Part shown: in pieces, positions 40,209 to 47,411 of the stretch
How the letters are laid out: each line of letters starts with the position of its first letter
How positions within the stretch are numbered: the stretch's first letter is position 1
Assembly (NCBI RefSeq): GCF_014653695.1
Contig: NZ_BNAR01000018.1
Coordinates: 86,728 to 150,727, forward strand
DNA length: 64,000 bases
Direction of reading: 5' to 3'
Source of the DNA: Lentzea cavernae
GTDB lineage: Bacteria; Actinomycetota; Actinomycetes; Mycobacteriales; Pseudonocardiaceae
Notes under the pieces: model-generated
Database searches by the model: none
Seen by the model: only the letters and a program-made list of their open reading frames with translations
Told to the model about the DNA's origin: nothing
Translations under genes and position numbers: made by a program

Positions 40209-40259
40209 GGACGAAACGCCGTGAGGCGTCCCTGGGATCGAGACCAGGCTGATGAGTCC
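40209..40259 (+). ncRNA. Candidate type II hammerhead ribozyme
   Basis: All core parts are present in order. Stem II strands GGAC (40209-40212) and GTCC (40256-40259) close the motif. GAA (40213-40215) plus A40216 complete the GAAA box. Stem III is ACGCC/GGCGT with a GTGA tetraloop (40216-40229), its end giving GTC with cleavage expected after C40230. Stem I is CCTGG/CCAGG (40231-40235, 40244-40248) with an 8-base loop. CTGATGA (40249-40255) is the catalytic box. Stem II is the open stem, hence type II. It lies between two cistrons, 7 bases before the Shine-Dalgarno of the gene at 40279, so cleavage would separate the two messages. Self-cleavage is predicted, not shown. Confidence 0.82.
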
Positions 40260-40278
40260 CCATCGCAAGGAGCACGCC

Positions 40279-40563
40279 GTGAAGATCCGCATCGTTGCCG
40301 ACGCCGCCCGCGAGATCGCCCAGCACGTCACCACCTACGTCCGTCCGACCAGCGGCTGGTCCGAGGTGCAGGTCATGCGCGAGTGCCGGCACGGCTGCAA
40401 GCTCCACGTCCGCCGCCGCGGCGCGATCCTGCAGTACGCCCTGCATCACGGCGCGGCCTACGGCTGCCAGCTCGGCCGCGACGAGGCGACCCGCGTGGTG
40501 CCCGTCAGCGTCGCGCCCAAGGCCAAGGCTCGGTGGGTCTGCCCCGGCGACTGCGGCGAGTAG
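40279..40563 (+). CDS. Small phage protein downstream of the ribozyme
   Basis: 94 residues from GTG at 40279; AAGGAG at 40267-40272. AREIAQHVTTYVRPTSGWSE, MRECRHGCKLHVRRRGAILQ and a final WVCPGDCGE with Cys pairs. Last gene of the rightward operon. Unknown function. Its 5' leader would begin at the ribozyme cleavage product if the RNA cuts. Confidence 0.55.
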   Translation: MKIRIVADAAREIAQHVTTYVRPTSGWSEVQVMRECRHGCKLHVRRRGAILQYALHHGAAYGCQLGRDEATRVVPVSVAPKAKARWVCPGDCGE

Positions 40564-40567
40564 CTCG

Positions 40568-40593
40568 CGCTGGACGAAACGCCGCGAGGCGTA
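40568..40593 (+). repeat. Half copy of the hammerhead motif
   Basis: 40568-40592 repeats 40205-40229 (25 bases, one difference): GGACGAA, then ACGCC-GCGA-GGCGT. The tetraloop changes from GTGA to GCGA, keeping a GNRA loop, and is followed by A (GUA, also an allowed cleavage triplet). No stem I closing strand or CTGATGA follows; the terminator replaces them. It cannot cleave alone. Confidence 0.65.
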
Positions 40594-40601
40594 GCCGGGA
40601 A

Positions 40602-40634
40602 AACCCCCAGCGCTTCCCTGTGACGCTGGGGGTT
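40602..40634. terminator. Bidirectional terminator between convergent operons
   Basis: AACCCCCAGCG (40602-40612) and CGCTGGGGGTT (40624-40634) form an 11-bp perfect stem with an 11-base loop. It lies 38 bases after the gene at 40279-40563 and just past the stop of the opposing gene at 40641. Confidence 0.85.
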
Positions 40635-40640
40635 CGTTGT

Positions 40641-40856
40641 TCAGGCGTCGCGCTGGGCGGCGTCCTGGATGACGGTGCGGAGCTTGGTGACGAGCTCGGT
40701 GGCCTGCTGGGTGTTGAGGATGGGCACGTGTCCCGATGGGTAGAGCAAGACGACCTCGCCTCCTCGGGTGGCGCCGGCGCCGACCTTGATCGGGTTCCCT
40801 CGAGCGTCGCGGCAGTCAACCAGTTCGCGGAACGGGATCTCTGGGTCGGTCGGCAT
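40641..40856 (-). CDS. Small protein, paralogue of the 19.3-kb gene
   Basis: 71 residues from ATG at 40856. CRDARGNPIKVGAGATRGGE, VVLLYPSGHVPILNTQQATE and LRTVIQDAAQRDA align with the product of 19312-19530. It is the last gene before the attachment-site repeat and converges on the phage operon. Function unknown. Confidence 0.55.
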   Translation of the reverse strand: MPTDPEIPFRELVDCRDARGNPIKVGAGATRGGEVVLLYPSGHVPILNTQQATELVTKLRTVIQDAAQRDA

Positions 40857-41216
40857 AGCTCTCACTCCCCATCGCAAGCTCGCGCGGGAGCGTGGCGGAT
40901 CCGCGCCCCGCCGCGAACTCCATGTCTGTGACTAACGAAATGAGAGCTGTTCGCGTTACTAGGCCGACCGGGTGAGTCGGACAATGTCCATGAATTGTCC
41001 ATAAACGGCCGAAGTACCCAGACCGTACGGGTGCGGCTCGCCCGCCCGCGGCCGACGGTCCTCGATGGCGCGATGAGGCGGGGCTGCTGGGGAGAAACCT
41101 GGGAGACGGGGACCGCTTGATGACCACGCGAGACCAAGCGAGACCAACACAGGCCAAGGGTCTGACCAGGACGTACGCTGGGAGAGCAGGTCGATGGTGG
41201 TGCGGGGACCTTGCTG
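40857..41216. other. Intergenic region left of the att-like repeat
   Basis: No convincing gene. Overlapping minus-strand frames at 40816-41240 differ in phase and read through the tRNA-like sequence. It contains GTCCATGAATTGTCCATAAA (about 40986-41005), a short direct repeat of TGTCCAT that could serve as integrase arm sites. Confidence 0.45.
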
Positions 41217-41255
41217 GGGGTCAAGGGGTCGCAGGTTCAAATCCTGTCGTCCCGA
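41217..41255. repeat. Attachment-site-like repeat, copy A (tRNA 3' end)
   Basis: 39 bases identical to 62206-62244. The right part is the 3' end of a tRNA: T arm GCAGG-TTCAAAT-CCTGT, acceptor strand CGTCCCG and discriminator A, most like tRNA-Pro. No matching 5' tRNA half lies to the left, so this is a partial copy as left by integration. It lies 118 bases before the integrase gene. Confidence 0.75.
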
Positions 41256-41261
41256 CGGCCA

Positions 41262-41306
41262 AGAGGGTTCTCGCAGGTCAGATACTGCGAGGACCCTCTT
41301 TTTTTG
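41262..41306 (+). terminator. tRNA-type terminator, copy A
   Basis: AGAGGGTTCTCGCAG (41262-41276) pairs with CTGCGAGGACCCTCT (41285-41299), 15 pairs with one G-U, followed by a T run to 41305. This is a classic intrinsic terminator and would have ended the original tRNA transcript. Confidence 0.88.
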
Positions 41307-41372
41307 ATCTTGCCGAGTTCTGCCGGGTCGAGCACGCCGCTCATCGACCCCTTTACTCGGAGGGCTTTCACA

Positions 41373-42332
41373 ATGCCTCTTCTGGACCTGAACAAGCTCT
41401 CAAACGGTCTCTCGAAGACGTGGACGGGCTATCTGCGTGATTGGGACCGCACGCTGCGATCCTCGAGTCATCCGGAGACCACTCGCTACAACTACCTCCT
41501 GGCCGCCGCCCAGCTCGCGCGCTACCTCGCCGAGTACTCGCCCGACCCGGACGCCGACGATGCCGCCGACGACCCGTGCGAGGTGACTCGTGCGCACATC
41601 GAGTTCTTCCAGGCCTGGATGATCGAGACGCGGTCTGGCGCCACGGCGCTGAACAAGCACAAGGGTCTGCAGCAGTTCTTCAAGTGGCTGATGCTGGACG
41701 CGGAGGACATCGACCGCTCGCCGATGGAGCGGGTGAAGCAGCCCAAGCCGCAGAAGAAGCTCATTGCCGTCATCCGTGACGACGACACCAAGAAGGTCCT
41801 CGGCACCTGCAAGGGCAAGGACTTCGTCCAGCTCCGCGACGAGGCCATCATCCGGCTCTACTACAACACCGGTGCCCGCCTGTCCGAAGTCGGCAACCTC
41901 AGCCTTGAGGACCTCAACCAGGACACCGACTCCGTGCACTACCACGGCAAAGGCAACAAGGACCGCCGCGTCCGCTACGGGCCCAAGACCGCACGAGCGA
42001 TCAGCCGCTACCTCCGCGCTCGTGCGAAGCACAAGGGCGCCGAGCTGCCAGACCTGTGGCTGGCCGACCGTGGGGGCAAGCCGCTGAAGCCCAACGGCAT
42101 CAAGATCATGATCAAGCGTCGTGGTCTCTCTGCCGGGCTGTCAGGAGTGCACGCGCACCGGTGGCGGCACAACTTCGCACACGAGTGGAAGCGAGCGGGC
42201 GGCGACACCGGCGACCTGATGTTGCTGCTTGGCTGGACGTCGGAGGACATGCCGCGTCGCTACGGGGAGAGCGCGGCAGCGGAGCGGGCGCAGGAGACGC
42301 AGCTGCGGATGGGGATCGGTGAACATGTCTGA
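41373..42332 (+). CDS. int: Tyrosine recombinase/integrase
   Basis: 319 residues from ATG at 41373, GGAGGG 8 bases upstream. N-terminal SAM-like core-binding domain (RWDRTLRSSSHPETTRYNYL-like region, about 15-110). The catalytic domain has Arg in NTGARLSEVGNL, Lys in GKGNKDRRV, H-x-x-R in HAHRWRHNF, LLLGWTSEDM, and the nucleophile Tyr in PRRYGES. All expected residues are present, so it should be active. It probably acts at the tRNA-like site 118 bases upstream. Confidence 0.93.
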   Translation: MPLLDLNKLSNGLSKTWTGYLRDWDRTLRSSSHPETTRYNYLLAAAQLARYLAEYSPDPDADDAADDPCEVTRAHIEFFQAWMIETRSGATALNKHKGLQQFFKWLMLDAEDIDRSPMERVKQPKPQKKLIAVIRDDDTKKVLGTCKGKDFVQLRDEAIIRLYYNTGARLSEVGNLSLEDLNQDTDSVHYHGKGNKDRRVRYGPKTARAISRYLRARAKHKGAELPDLWLADRGGKPLKPNGIKIMIKRRGLSAGLSGVHAHRWRHNFAHEWKRAGGDTGDLMLLLGWTSEDMPRRYGESAAAERAQETQLRMGIGEHV

Positions 42333-43026
42333 TCAGATGCGTGTCCGCCAGGCCGTTGAGGTGATCATGGGTACGGTCGTCGGGCTGACGTTTTTGTTCG
42401 GCTTTGGCAACGTGTTGAGCCTGGGGTTGAGGCTCGGTGTTCCCGGATGGATTGCTCCGCTGGTTGCTCCTGCGGTCGACCTGTCGGTGATGGGCCTGCT
42501 GCTCGGTCTGCGGCAGCTGACGGCGAACGGTGCCGGTGAAGCACAGCTCAAGCCCGTCCGACGCTTGTTGATGTTCTGCAGCCTGGTCACGCTGGCTCTG
42601 AACGTGGCCGATCCCGTCATTGCTGGCGAGTACGGCAAAGCCGCCTTCGATGCGGTCGGGCCACTTCTGTTGATCGGGTGGTCTGATGTCGGGCCGTGCC
42701 TGTTGCAGGGCATGAACAGCGCTCAGCTCGTTGACGCTGCCGTTGATGATCGACCGGTGCCGCTACCAGCCGCTGTCGACGTTGTGGGTGACGAGACCAA
42801 GTCCGTCGAGGCGGAGCCGGTTGTCGTCCGCGACGACCTGTTGGAGCGCGCGAGGCGTGAGGACATTCGCCATCGAGAGCTCTACCAGCGGCCGATATCG
42901 TCGGAAGCGTTGCGGCAGCGGCTTCGAGTGGGCTCGGCCAGGTCGAGAAGGCTGGTCAAGGCGGTTCGGTCGGTGGAGTTCGCCGGCGTCGCAACCGCAG
43001 GTGCGTCGTCCTCAGCTCGTTGTTGA
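42325..43026 (+). CDS. Membrane protein with DUF2637/Spd-like N-terminus and HTH-like end
   Basis: 233 residues from ATG at 42325, overlapping the integrase stop. Four hydrophobic segments in the first 130 residues (GTVVGLTFLFGFGNVLSLGL; WIAPLVAPAVDLSVMGLLLG; LMFCSLVTLALNVADPVIA; VGPLLLIGWSDVGPCLL) resemble DUF2637 proteins of actinomycete integrative elements, which are linked to spread. The end (SSEALRQRLRVGSARSRRLV) looks like a small HTH. It suggests the island derives from an AICE-type element. Confidence 0.6.
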   Translation: MSDQMRVRQAVEVIMGTVVGLTFLFGFGNVLSLGLRLGVPGWIAPLVAPAVDLSVMGLLLGLRQLTANGAGEAQLKPVRRLLMFCSLVTLALNVADPVIAGEYGKAAFDAVGPLLLIGWSDVGPCLLQGMNSAQLVDAAVDDRPVPLPAAVDVVGDETKSVEAEPVVVRDDLLERARREDIRHRELYQRPISSEALRQRLRVGSARSRRLVKAVRSVEFAGVATAGASSSARC

Positions 43027-43204
43027 TCGATATGCCACCCTCCTCGACGTGGGTGTGCTCGATAGTCCGTGGGAAGATCAGCCGTCGCATGTGCGGCTTG
43101 GCGAGTTCGTCCGCCGTCTGCGTCGGCAAGCTTCAGGCGTGAGGTCAGGGCCCGACGGGCACGCGACGCCGAGCATCTTCTCGATGGGTCTGCTGCACGA
43201 GTAG
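43001..43204 (+). CDS. Small protein truncated by the IS element
   Basis: 67 residues from GTG at 43001, overlapping the upstream gene by 26 bases. QLVVDRYATLLDVGVLDSPW and RLGEFVRRLRRQ look protein-like. Its last codons are supplied by the IS terminal repeat (from 43186), so the original C-terminus is missing. Confidence 0.4.
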   Translation: MRRPQLVVDRYATLLDVGVLDSPWEDQPSHVRLGEFVRRLRRQASGVRSGPDGHATPSIFSMGLLHE

Positions 43205-43217
43205 GTGACAGTGGTAG

Positions 43218-44100
43218 TCACGCAGCACGGCTGGCTGGCGTGGCCATGATTGCTTCGTACTCGATCGGGGTCAACCTGCCGAGAGCTGCCTGGCGCCTGC
43301 GGCGGTGGTAGGTGCGCTCGATCCAGGTCACAATCGCGATCCGCAGTTCCTCGCGCGTGGTCCAGGTACGCCGGTCGAGAACATTGTTCTGCAGCAACGC
43401 GAAGAAGCTCTCCATGGCCGCGTTGTCTCCGGCTGCGCCGACCCGGCCCATCGACCCGGTCAAGCCATGACGAGCGAGTGCGCGGACGAATTTCCTGGAA
43501 CGAAATTGCGATCCGCGGTCGGTGTGCACCACACAGCCGGCGACCTCACCGCGGCGGGGCGAGAGCGTTGGTGAGCGCGGTGACGGCGAGCCGGGACTTC
43601 ATCCGGGAGTCGATGGAGTAACCGACGATCCGGTTGGAGCAGACGTCCTTGACCGCACACAGATACAGCTTTCCTTCAGGGGTGCGGTGTTCGGTGATAT
43701 CGGCCAGCCACAACAGGTTCGGCGCCGCGGCGGCGAAGTCGCGGCGCACCAGATCGTCGTGGACCGGTGGGCCGGTCTTCTTGCCGTTGCGTCCGCGTTT
43801 CTTGCCAAATGCGCTCCACCAGCCCATGGACGAGCAGATCCGCCACGCGGTCCGGTCCGCCATCGACTGGCCGGCGTCGCGGGCTTCGTCGGCCAGGAAC
43901 CGGTAGCCGAACTCTGGATCGTCGCGATGCGCGTCGAACAACGCGTTCGCTCGATGAGCCCGCTCGAGCTCGGTGACGGTGACCGGCGCGGCCAGCCACC
44001 GGTAGTACGGCTGTCGAGCGATGTTCAACACCCGGCACGTCACCGCGACGGGAATCCCGTCCGCGGCGAGCTCGGTCACGAGCGGGTAGAGCCTTTTCCC
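43218..44100 (-). pseudogene. IS3 transposase orfB, frameshifted
   Basis: The rve/DDE domain is in two frames. The first part (to 43546) has RQPYYRWLAAPVTV, HRANALFDAHRDDPEFGYRF and the first Asp in LLWLADITEH. The second (43218-43532) has the second Asp in VHTDRGSQFRSRKF and the Glu in MESFFALLQNNVLDRRTW. One extra base in the G run at 43556-43559 (C run on the minus strand) explains the break; removing it restores one frame. It enters from orfA by the usual -1 slip at GGGAAAA (44094-44100). Confidence 0.88.
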
Positions 44101-44384
44101 GGCAGGTTCGCCTGCGACAGATACGCAGTCGCGCGACGCAGGACCTCGTTCTCCTGCTCGAGCAGCTTGATCCGTTTGCGGGCCTCGCGCAGCTCCGCCG
44201 ACTCGGTCCGGCTCGCACCGGGCTTGGCACCTTCCTCGATCTCGGCCTGGCGCAGCCACTTGAACAACGTCATCGGGTGGACCCCGAAGTCCTTGGCGAT
44301 CTGCTCGACGGTCACACCGGGCTCGCGCTCACGCGCGACCCGCACGACATCGTCTCGGAACTCCTGGGGGTAGGGCTTGGGCAC
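44076..44384 (-). CDS. IS3 transposase orfA
   Basis: 102 residues from GTG at 44384 (GGGAGG 8 bases upstream). HTH in the first 50 residues (YPQEFRDDVVRVAREREPGV; IAKDFGVHPMTLFKWLRQAE) followed by a leucine-zipper helix (AELREARKRIKLLEQENEVL) and RRATAYLSQANLP, the classic IS3 OrfA ending. It contains the slip site GGGAAAA for OrfAB fusion. Confidence 0.9.
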   Translation of the reverse strand: MPKPYPQEFRDDVVRVAREREPGVTVEQIAKDFGVHPMTLFKWLRQAEIEEGAKPGASRTESAELREARKRIKLLEQENEVLRRATAYLSQANLPGKGSTRS

Positions 44385-44452
44385 AGCGACATCCTCCCAG
44401 CTCACCATCACGGCAAGCCAACTCAGATGTCACCAATTCGTGCAGCAGACCC

Positions 44453-44575
44453 GGCGACCTGATGTTGCTGCTCGGTTGGACATCAGAGGACATGCCTCGT
44501 CACTACGGTGCCAGCGCTGCAGCCGAGCGAGCGCAGGACACGCAGCTGCGACTTGGGATCGGTGAGAATGTCTGA
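44453..44575 (+). pseudogene. C-terminal stump of a second tyrosine integrase
   Basis: 40 codons, GDLMLLLGWTSEDMPRHYGA to GIGENV, match the last 40 residues of the intact integrase at 41373 (which has PRRYGES). Homology starts exactly at the IS right end. The next gene overlaps its stop in the same way as after the intact copy. The remainder of this integrase is missing. Confidence 0.85.
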
Positions 44576-44849
44576 CGACCCGAAGAAGCCGGTCCCACGT
44601 GGCCTCACCGCTGAGCAACGAAGCTTCCGAGCACGGATAGCCGCACATGCGTCCTGGGCGAAGACGTCTGATCGGCGGGCTCGTACGTCCCGAGCAACAG
44701 AGGGTTTTCTCGAACGGCTGGAGCAGGAGATCGACCCGGGAAACGAACTTCCTCCCGAGTTGCGCCGCACGATGGCTCTTCATGCGCGGACCGCCCACAT
44801 GCTGAAACTGGCGCGACCGTCGGCGGCTGCGCGCCGCCGGCGGAAATAG
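44568..44849 (+). CDS. Small basic protein of unknown function
   Basis: 93 residues from ATG at 44568, overlapping the integrase stump stop. TAEQRSFRARIAAHASWAKT, then EGFLERLEQEIDPGNELPPE, ending ARRRRK. Similar small proteins accompany integrases in actinomycete elements. Basic and helical, possibly DNA binding. Confidence 0.55.
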   Translation: MSDDPKKPVPRGLTAEQRSFRARIAAHASWAKTSDRRARTSRATEGFLERLEQEIDPGNELPPELRRTMALHARTAHMLKLARPSAAARRRRK

Positions 44850-44876
44850 TTGGCGTTGATCCGCCAAGATGAGCGT

Positions 44877-46001
44877 ATGACGAAGTACGCCTTCGACGAG
44901 GAACGCCAGGCTCTGATCGCGACCTGGGAGACCGGTGACGGCTACCTCGCGCGCACGGTCGCGGTGTTGTCGGCGTCCGTCGATCAGGACGGCGCGCTGC
45001 GGCTCGCAGCGAGTCTGACGACGATGTCGCGCATGGCGTGGTGGACGTACACCCACCCAGCGAGCGGTGCGGAGAGCGTCGATCCGAACAGCGAGGGATG
45101 GCGCCGCCAGGGTGAGCGGGAGGCATTCGTCGAAGTGCTAGACCACGTGAGGAAGCCCTACCTGCCGAACGACCAGGGCTACCTCGTGCAGTCATACGTT
45201 CGAGTGGAAGAAGCCGCGCACCGCGTTGGACGCGCATTGCACGCCATCGGCGATCAGGAACTCACTGACGCTGTCGCCACTGATGTCCAGCAGGAGCTGG
45301 CCGCGGTGGAGCAAGCCGAGCTGGGCGACTTCTCGGGCCGTGCTCGGCAAGCGGTTCAGCTCAGTCGCGCTGATACTTCACCGCTTCAGGTGAATGCCGC
45401 CCATGACTTCCTGCACGCCCACCCGTTGTGGTCGAGCAAACTCTTCGAGGAGGTCGACCCGACGGCGGCAGCGGTGGCTGCGGCGCACTGGTTGCAGGCG
45501 GCGGCCGAGATTGCCGGCGAGGCGTCGGGCGTCAGCCCTGCAAGCGTCGTCATGGAGGCTGACAACATCGAGGCGCTGGCCGTCGAGACGCCGACCTTGG
45601 TCCTCGAGCGACTGATCGCCGGCGAGAGCCCGCGGCGCGTTGTTGTCGATTTGGTCGCCGGAGCGATGATCGCTGCCGAGGGCAAGTTGCCGGATCCGGA
45701 TGGCCTGGTGGATGCGATCGAGAAGGCGAGGGCGCAGGCCGAGCAGTACGGACCGGGCGACGAGGAGCTTCTTGCAGGACTGATGCCGCGCGTCACACCT
45801 CTTGACCCGGCCCGTCCCGCGCAAGACCTCCTCGAAGACCTACTGGACGGAATCCGCGGGTGCTGGTTGCTGTACCGGTCGCACGCTGAACTCGGTGACG
45901 ACGTGGACCTCGACGACGAAGCTGCCGATGAAGAGATCGATGAGGAGTTCTTCGCAGCCGTTCGTGCCGAGGCTGAAGCCAAGCATGACCGGCTCCTTTA
46001 G
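44877..46001 (+). CDS. Uncharacterised acidic protein
   Basis: 374 residues from ATG at 44877. The first 90 residues look like a small beta domain (FDEERQALIATWETGDGYLA; SRMAWWTYTHP). The rest is helical and rich in Glu/Asp/Ala, ending with a very acidic run (DDVDLDDEAADEEIDEEFFA). No known domain found. It stands alone, with no close neighbour, in the island. A cargo or DNA-mimic role is possible but unsupported. Confidence 0.6.
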   Translation: MTKYAFDEERQALIATWETGDGYLARTVAVLSASVDQDGALRLAASLTTMSRMAWWTYTHPASGAESVDPNSEGWRRQGEREAFVEVLDHVRKPYLPNDQGYLVQSYVRVEEAAHRVGRALHAIGDQELTDAVATDVQQELAAVEQAELGDFSGRARQAVQLSRADTSPLQVNAAHDFLHAHPLWSSKLFEEVDPTAAAVAAAHWLQAAAEIAGEASGVSPASVVMEADNIEALAVETPTLVLERLIAGESPRRVVVDLVAGAMIAAEGKLPDPDGLVDAIEKARAQAEQYGPGDEELLAGLMPRVTPLDPARPAQDLLEDLLDGIRGCWLLYRSHAELGDDVDLDDEAADEEIDEEFFAAVRAEAEAKHDRLL

Positions 46002-46258
46002 AGAACTGGATGTGGAGACGGGAGCCTCTTGACGGCTTACCCTCGGTCTGTGATCAACTTTGTAACAGGCCAAGGGTGAAAGCTTCCGTCATTGGGAACT
46101 GTGTCATCGACCAGCTGCGGAGACGTCATGGCAGCGGCTTCAGGTCGATTCTGCGGTCGAGAAGCGTGGCGAAGGACGCGCGGCCGGGCGAGCACCGGGA
46201 CGGTGTTAGTGCTAGAGCTGCTACGAGTGCAACAGGCGAGTTGTGGTTAGCGGCATGT
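46002..46258. other. Intergenic region
   Basis: About 260 bases of lower GC than the flanks, no gene seen on either strand. Confidence 0.4.
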
Positions 46259-47261
46259 TCATTGTGTCGCGATCTGGCGTAGATCTGGATAGCCGACGTG
46301 CGCTGACCAGCACTCTGTGGTGCCTCCTTGCGGCAAGAGGTCGCGTGTCAACGACACCGGTGCGATCGCCAGGTAGTTCTTGAGAACAACGCGCTCGACG
46401 TGCAGTGCGGTGGCACGGTCGCGCACCGGTATGAGGTCAACCAGAGCGCCGCCGTTGCGGACGTGGGCTTGCAAGCGGCCGTCGTGTGCGCTGTGGGTAA
46501 TGCCGATCTTATAAACGCCATTGGTGCCTAGGTGAGGGAAGTGGAAAAGGTATACCCGGTGCGGTGCAGTTGGATCGAGTCGGGCACCGTCGCAGCGTAG
46601 GCAAGGGGGAGCACCAGAGCAGACCGATGTCCATAACACCGAACGTGGGGCATCGCAGCGAATGCACCTTGCTGCCAATGTTCGAGTCGGGTCTCCTGGA
46701 TAGTGTTCGAGTAGATCAAGGCCCAGCTCTCGGAATCGGGCGGTGACGGTGGCTGTTGTCGGTCGGAAGCGGGCGGCGTTGCAGTGTTGGCACGGCAAAC
46801 CAGGACGGTCTCAGCCCCTCAGCTATGCCGAACAGGCAGTCTGCTCCAGCGCCCCCGCACTCGTCACACTCGTAGTTGATGGGCTCGTCGCCGTCGGCGT
46901 CGCCGAGCGGCAGCAAGGATCGCATGCCGGCCGCCCGCAGCAGTTGTTCTTGTCTGGCGACCGGCCACCACTCCGTAACCGCTCCGAGAAGCCGGTTTCG
47001 GGGGCCAAGTTCGATCCACTTGCACATTTGGCAGGTCCATCCGCCGCGCCGCAGCATGGGCAGCGACACGTCCACGATCGCAGAGCAGGGGTTGTGCCGT
47101 GTCCTGAACCGGGCACGTGCGTGATCGCCCAACTGAACAACGGTGGCGTTGCAGCTCGCCACCAGAGCCGCAAGACACTGATCGCAAAAGCCGATGGCTC
47201 GATTGCGTCGCGGCCATCGTGACTGTCGCTGACAGTCGGCAGTACTGCAGACCCCGTTCAT
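46259..47261 (-). pseudogene. Zinc-module/GIY-YIG nuclease gene, frameshifted
   Basis: Two frames make up one protein. The 5' part (ATG at 47261 to about 46797) has several C-x2-C modules (CDQCLAALV, CQMCKWIELG, CDECGG) and ends LRPSW. The 3' frame continues CQHCNAARFRPTTATVTARF, RCIRCDAPRSVLW, CLRCDGARLDP, and then a GIY-YIG-like core (HRVYLFHFPHLG; YKIGIT; ATALHVERVVLKNYL). One extra T in the run at 46797-46799 explains the break. The 3' frame also has a possible TTG start, so a shorter nuclease might still be made. Confidence 0.68.
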
Positions 47262-47411
47262 GTTCTTCAGACCTCCGCGCGCTGCCGACCGAGCCTCACG
47301 GCGTGAAGAACCGGGCGGCATCGGTCACCTGGCTGCTCACACAGACATGATCGTGATGTAGGTGTACATCGTTAGCTACCTGCCATCTCGCGGCTGGTAC
47401 AAATTGACGCC

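Larger units (their letters stand above)
1..41255. mobile_element. Siphovirus-type prophage, left end outside window
   Basis: Gene order terS-terL-portal-protease-capsid-connectors-tail tube-chaperone-tape measure-minor tail, all on the minus strand, followed upstream by a dense block of small early genes, is that of an HK97-fold tailed phage with a long non-contractile tail. The right boundary is placed at the tRNA-3'-end repeat at 41217-41255, just past the last phage-like gene. The left boundary is not in the window, since the minor tail gene is open to base 1. No lysis genes, replication genes or phage-side integrase are visible, so completeness cannot be judged. All virion genes seen here look intact. 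Confidence 0.85.
43186..44452 (-). mobile_element. IS3-family insertion sequence
   Basis: Ends carry inverted repeats: GGGTCTGCTGCACGA (43186-43200) is the exact complement of 44438-44452, and the similarity extends inward over 25 bases with two mismatches to GGTGACA. Length 1267 bp, normal for IS3. Contains orfA and a frameshifted orfB on the minus strand. No target-site duplication is seen, and the right end abuts an integrase stump directly, suggesting an IS-mediated deletion. Confidence 0.88.

Noticed and set aside
40568..40600. Second active hammerhead
   Set aside because: Lacks CUGAUGA and the second strand of stem I, so it cannot fold as a full ribozyme alone.
40816..41240. Three overlapping minus-strand frames near att copy A
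   Set aside because: They read through the tRNA-derived repeat in different phases; none has coding composition.
41160..41255. Complete tRNA gene at copy A
   Set aside because: T arm and acceptor 3' strand are present, but no matching 5' acceptor strand or D arm lies upstream.
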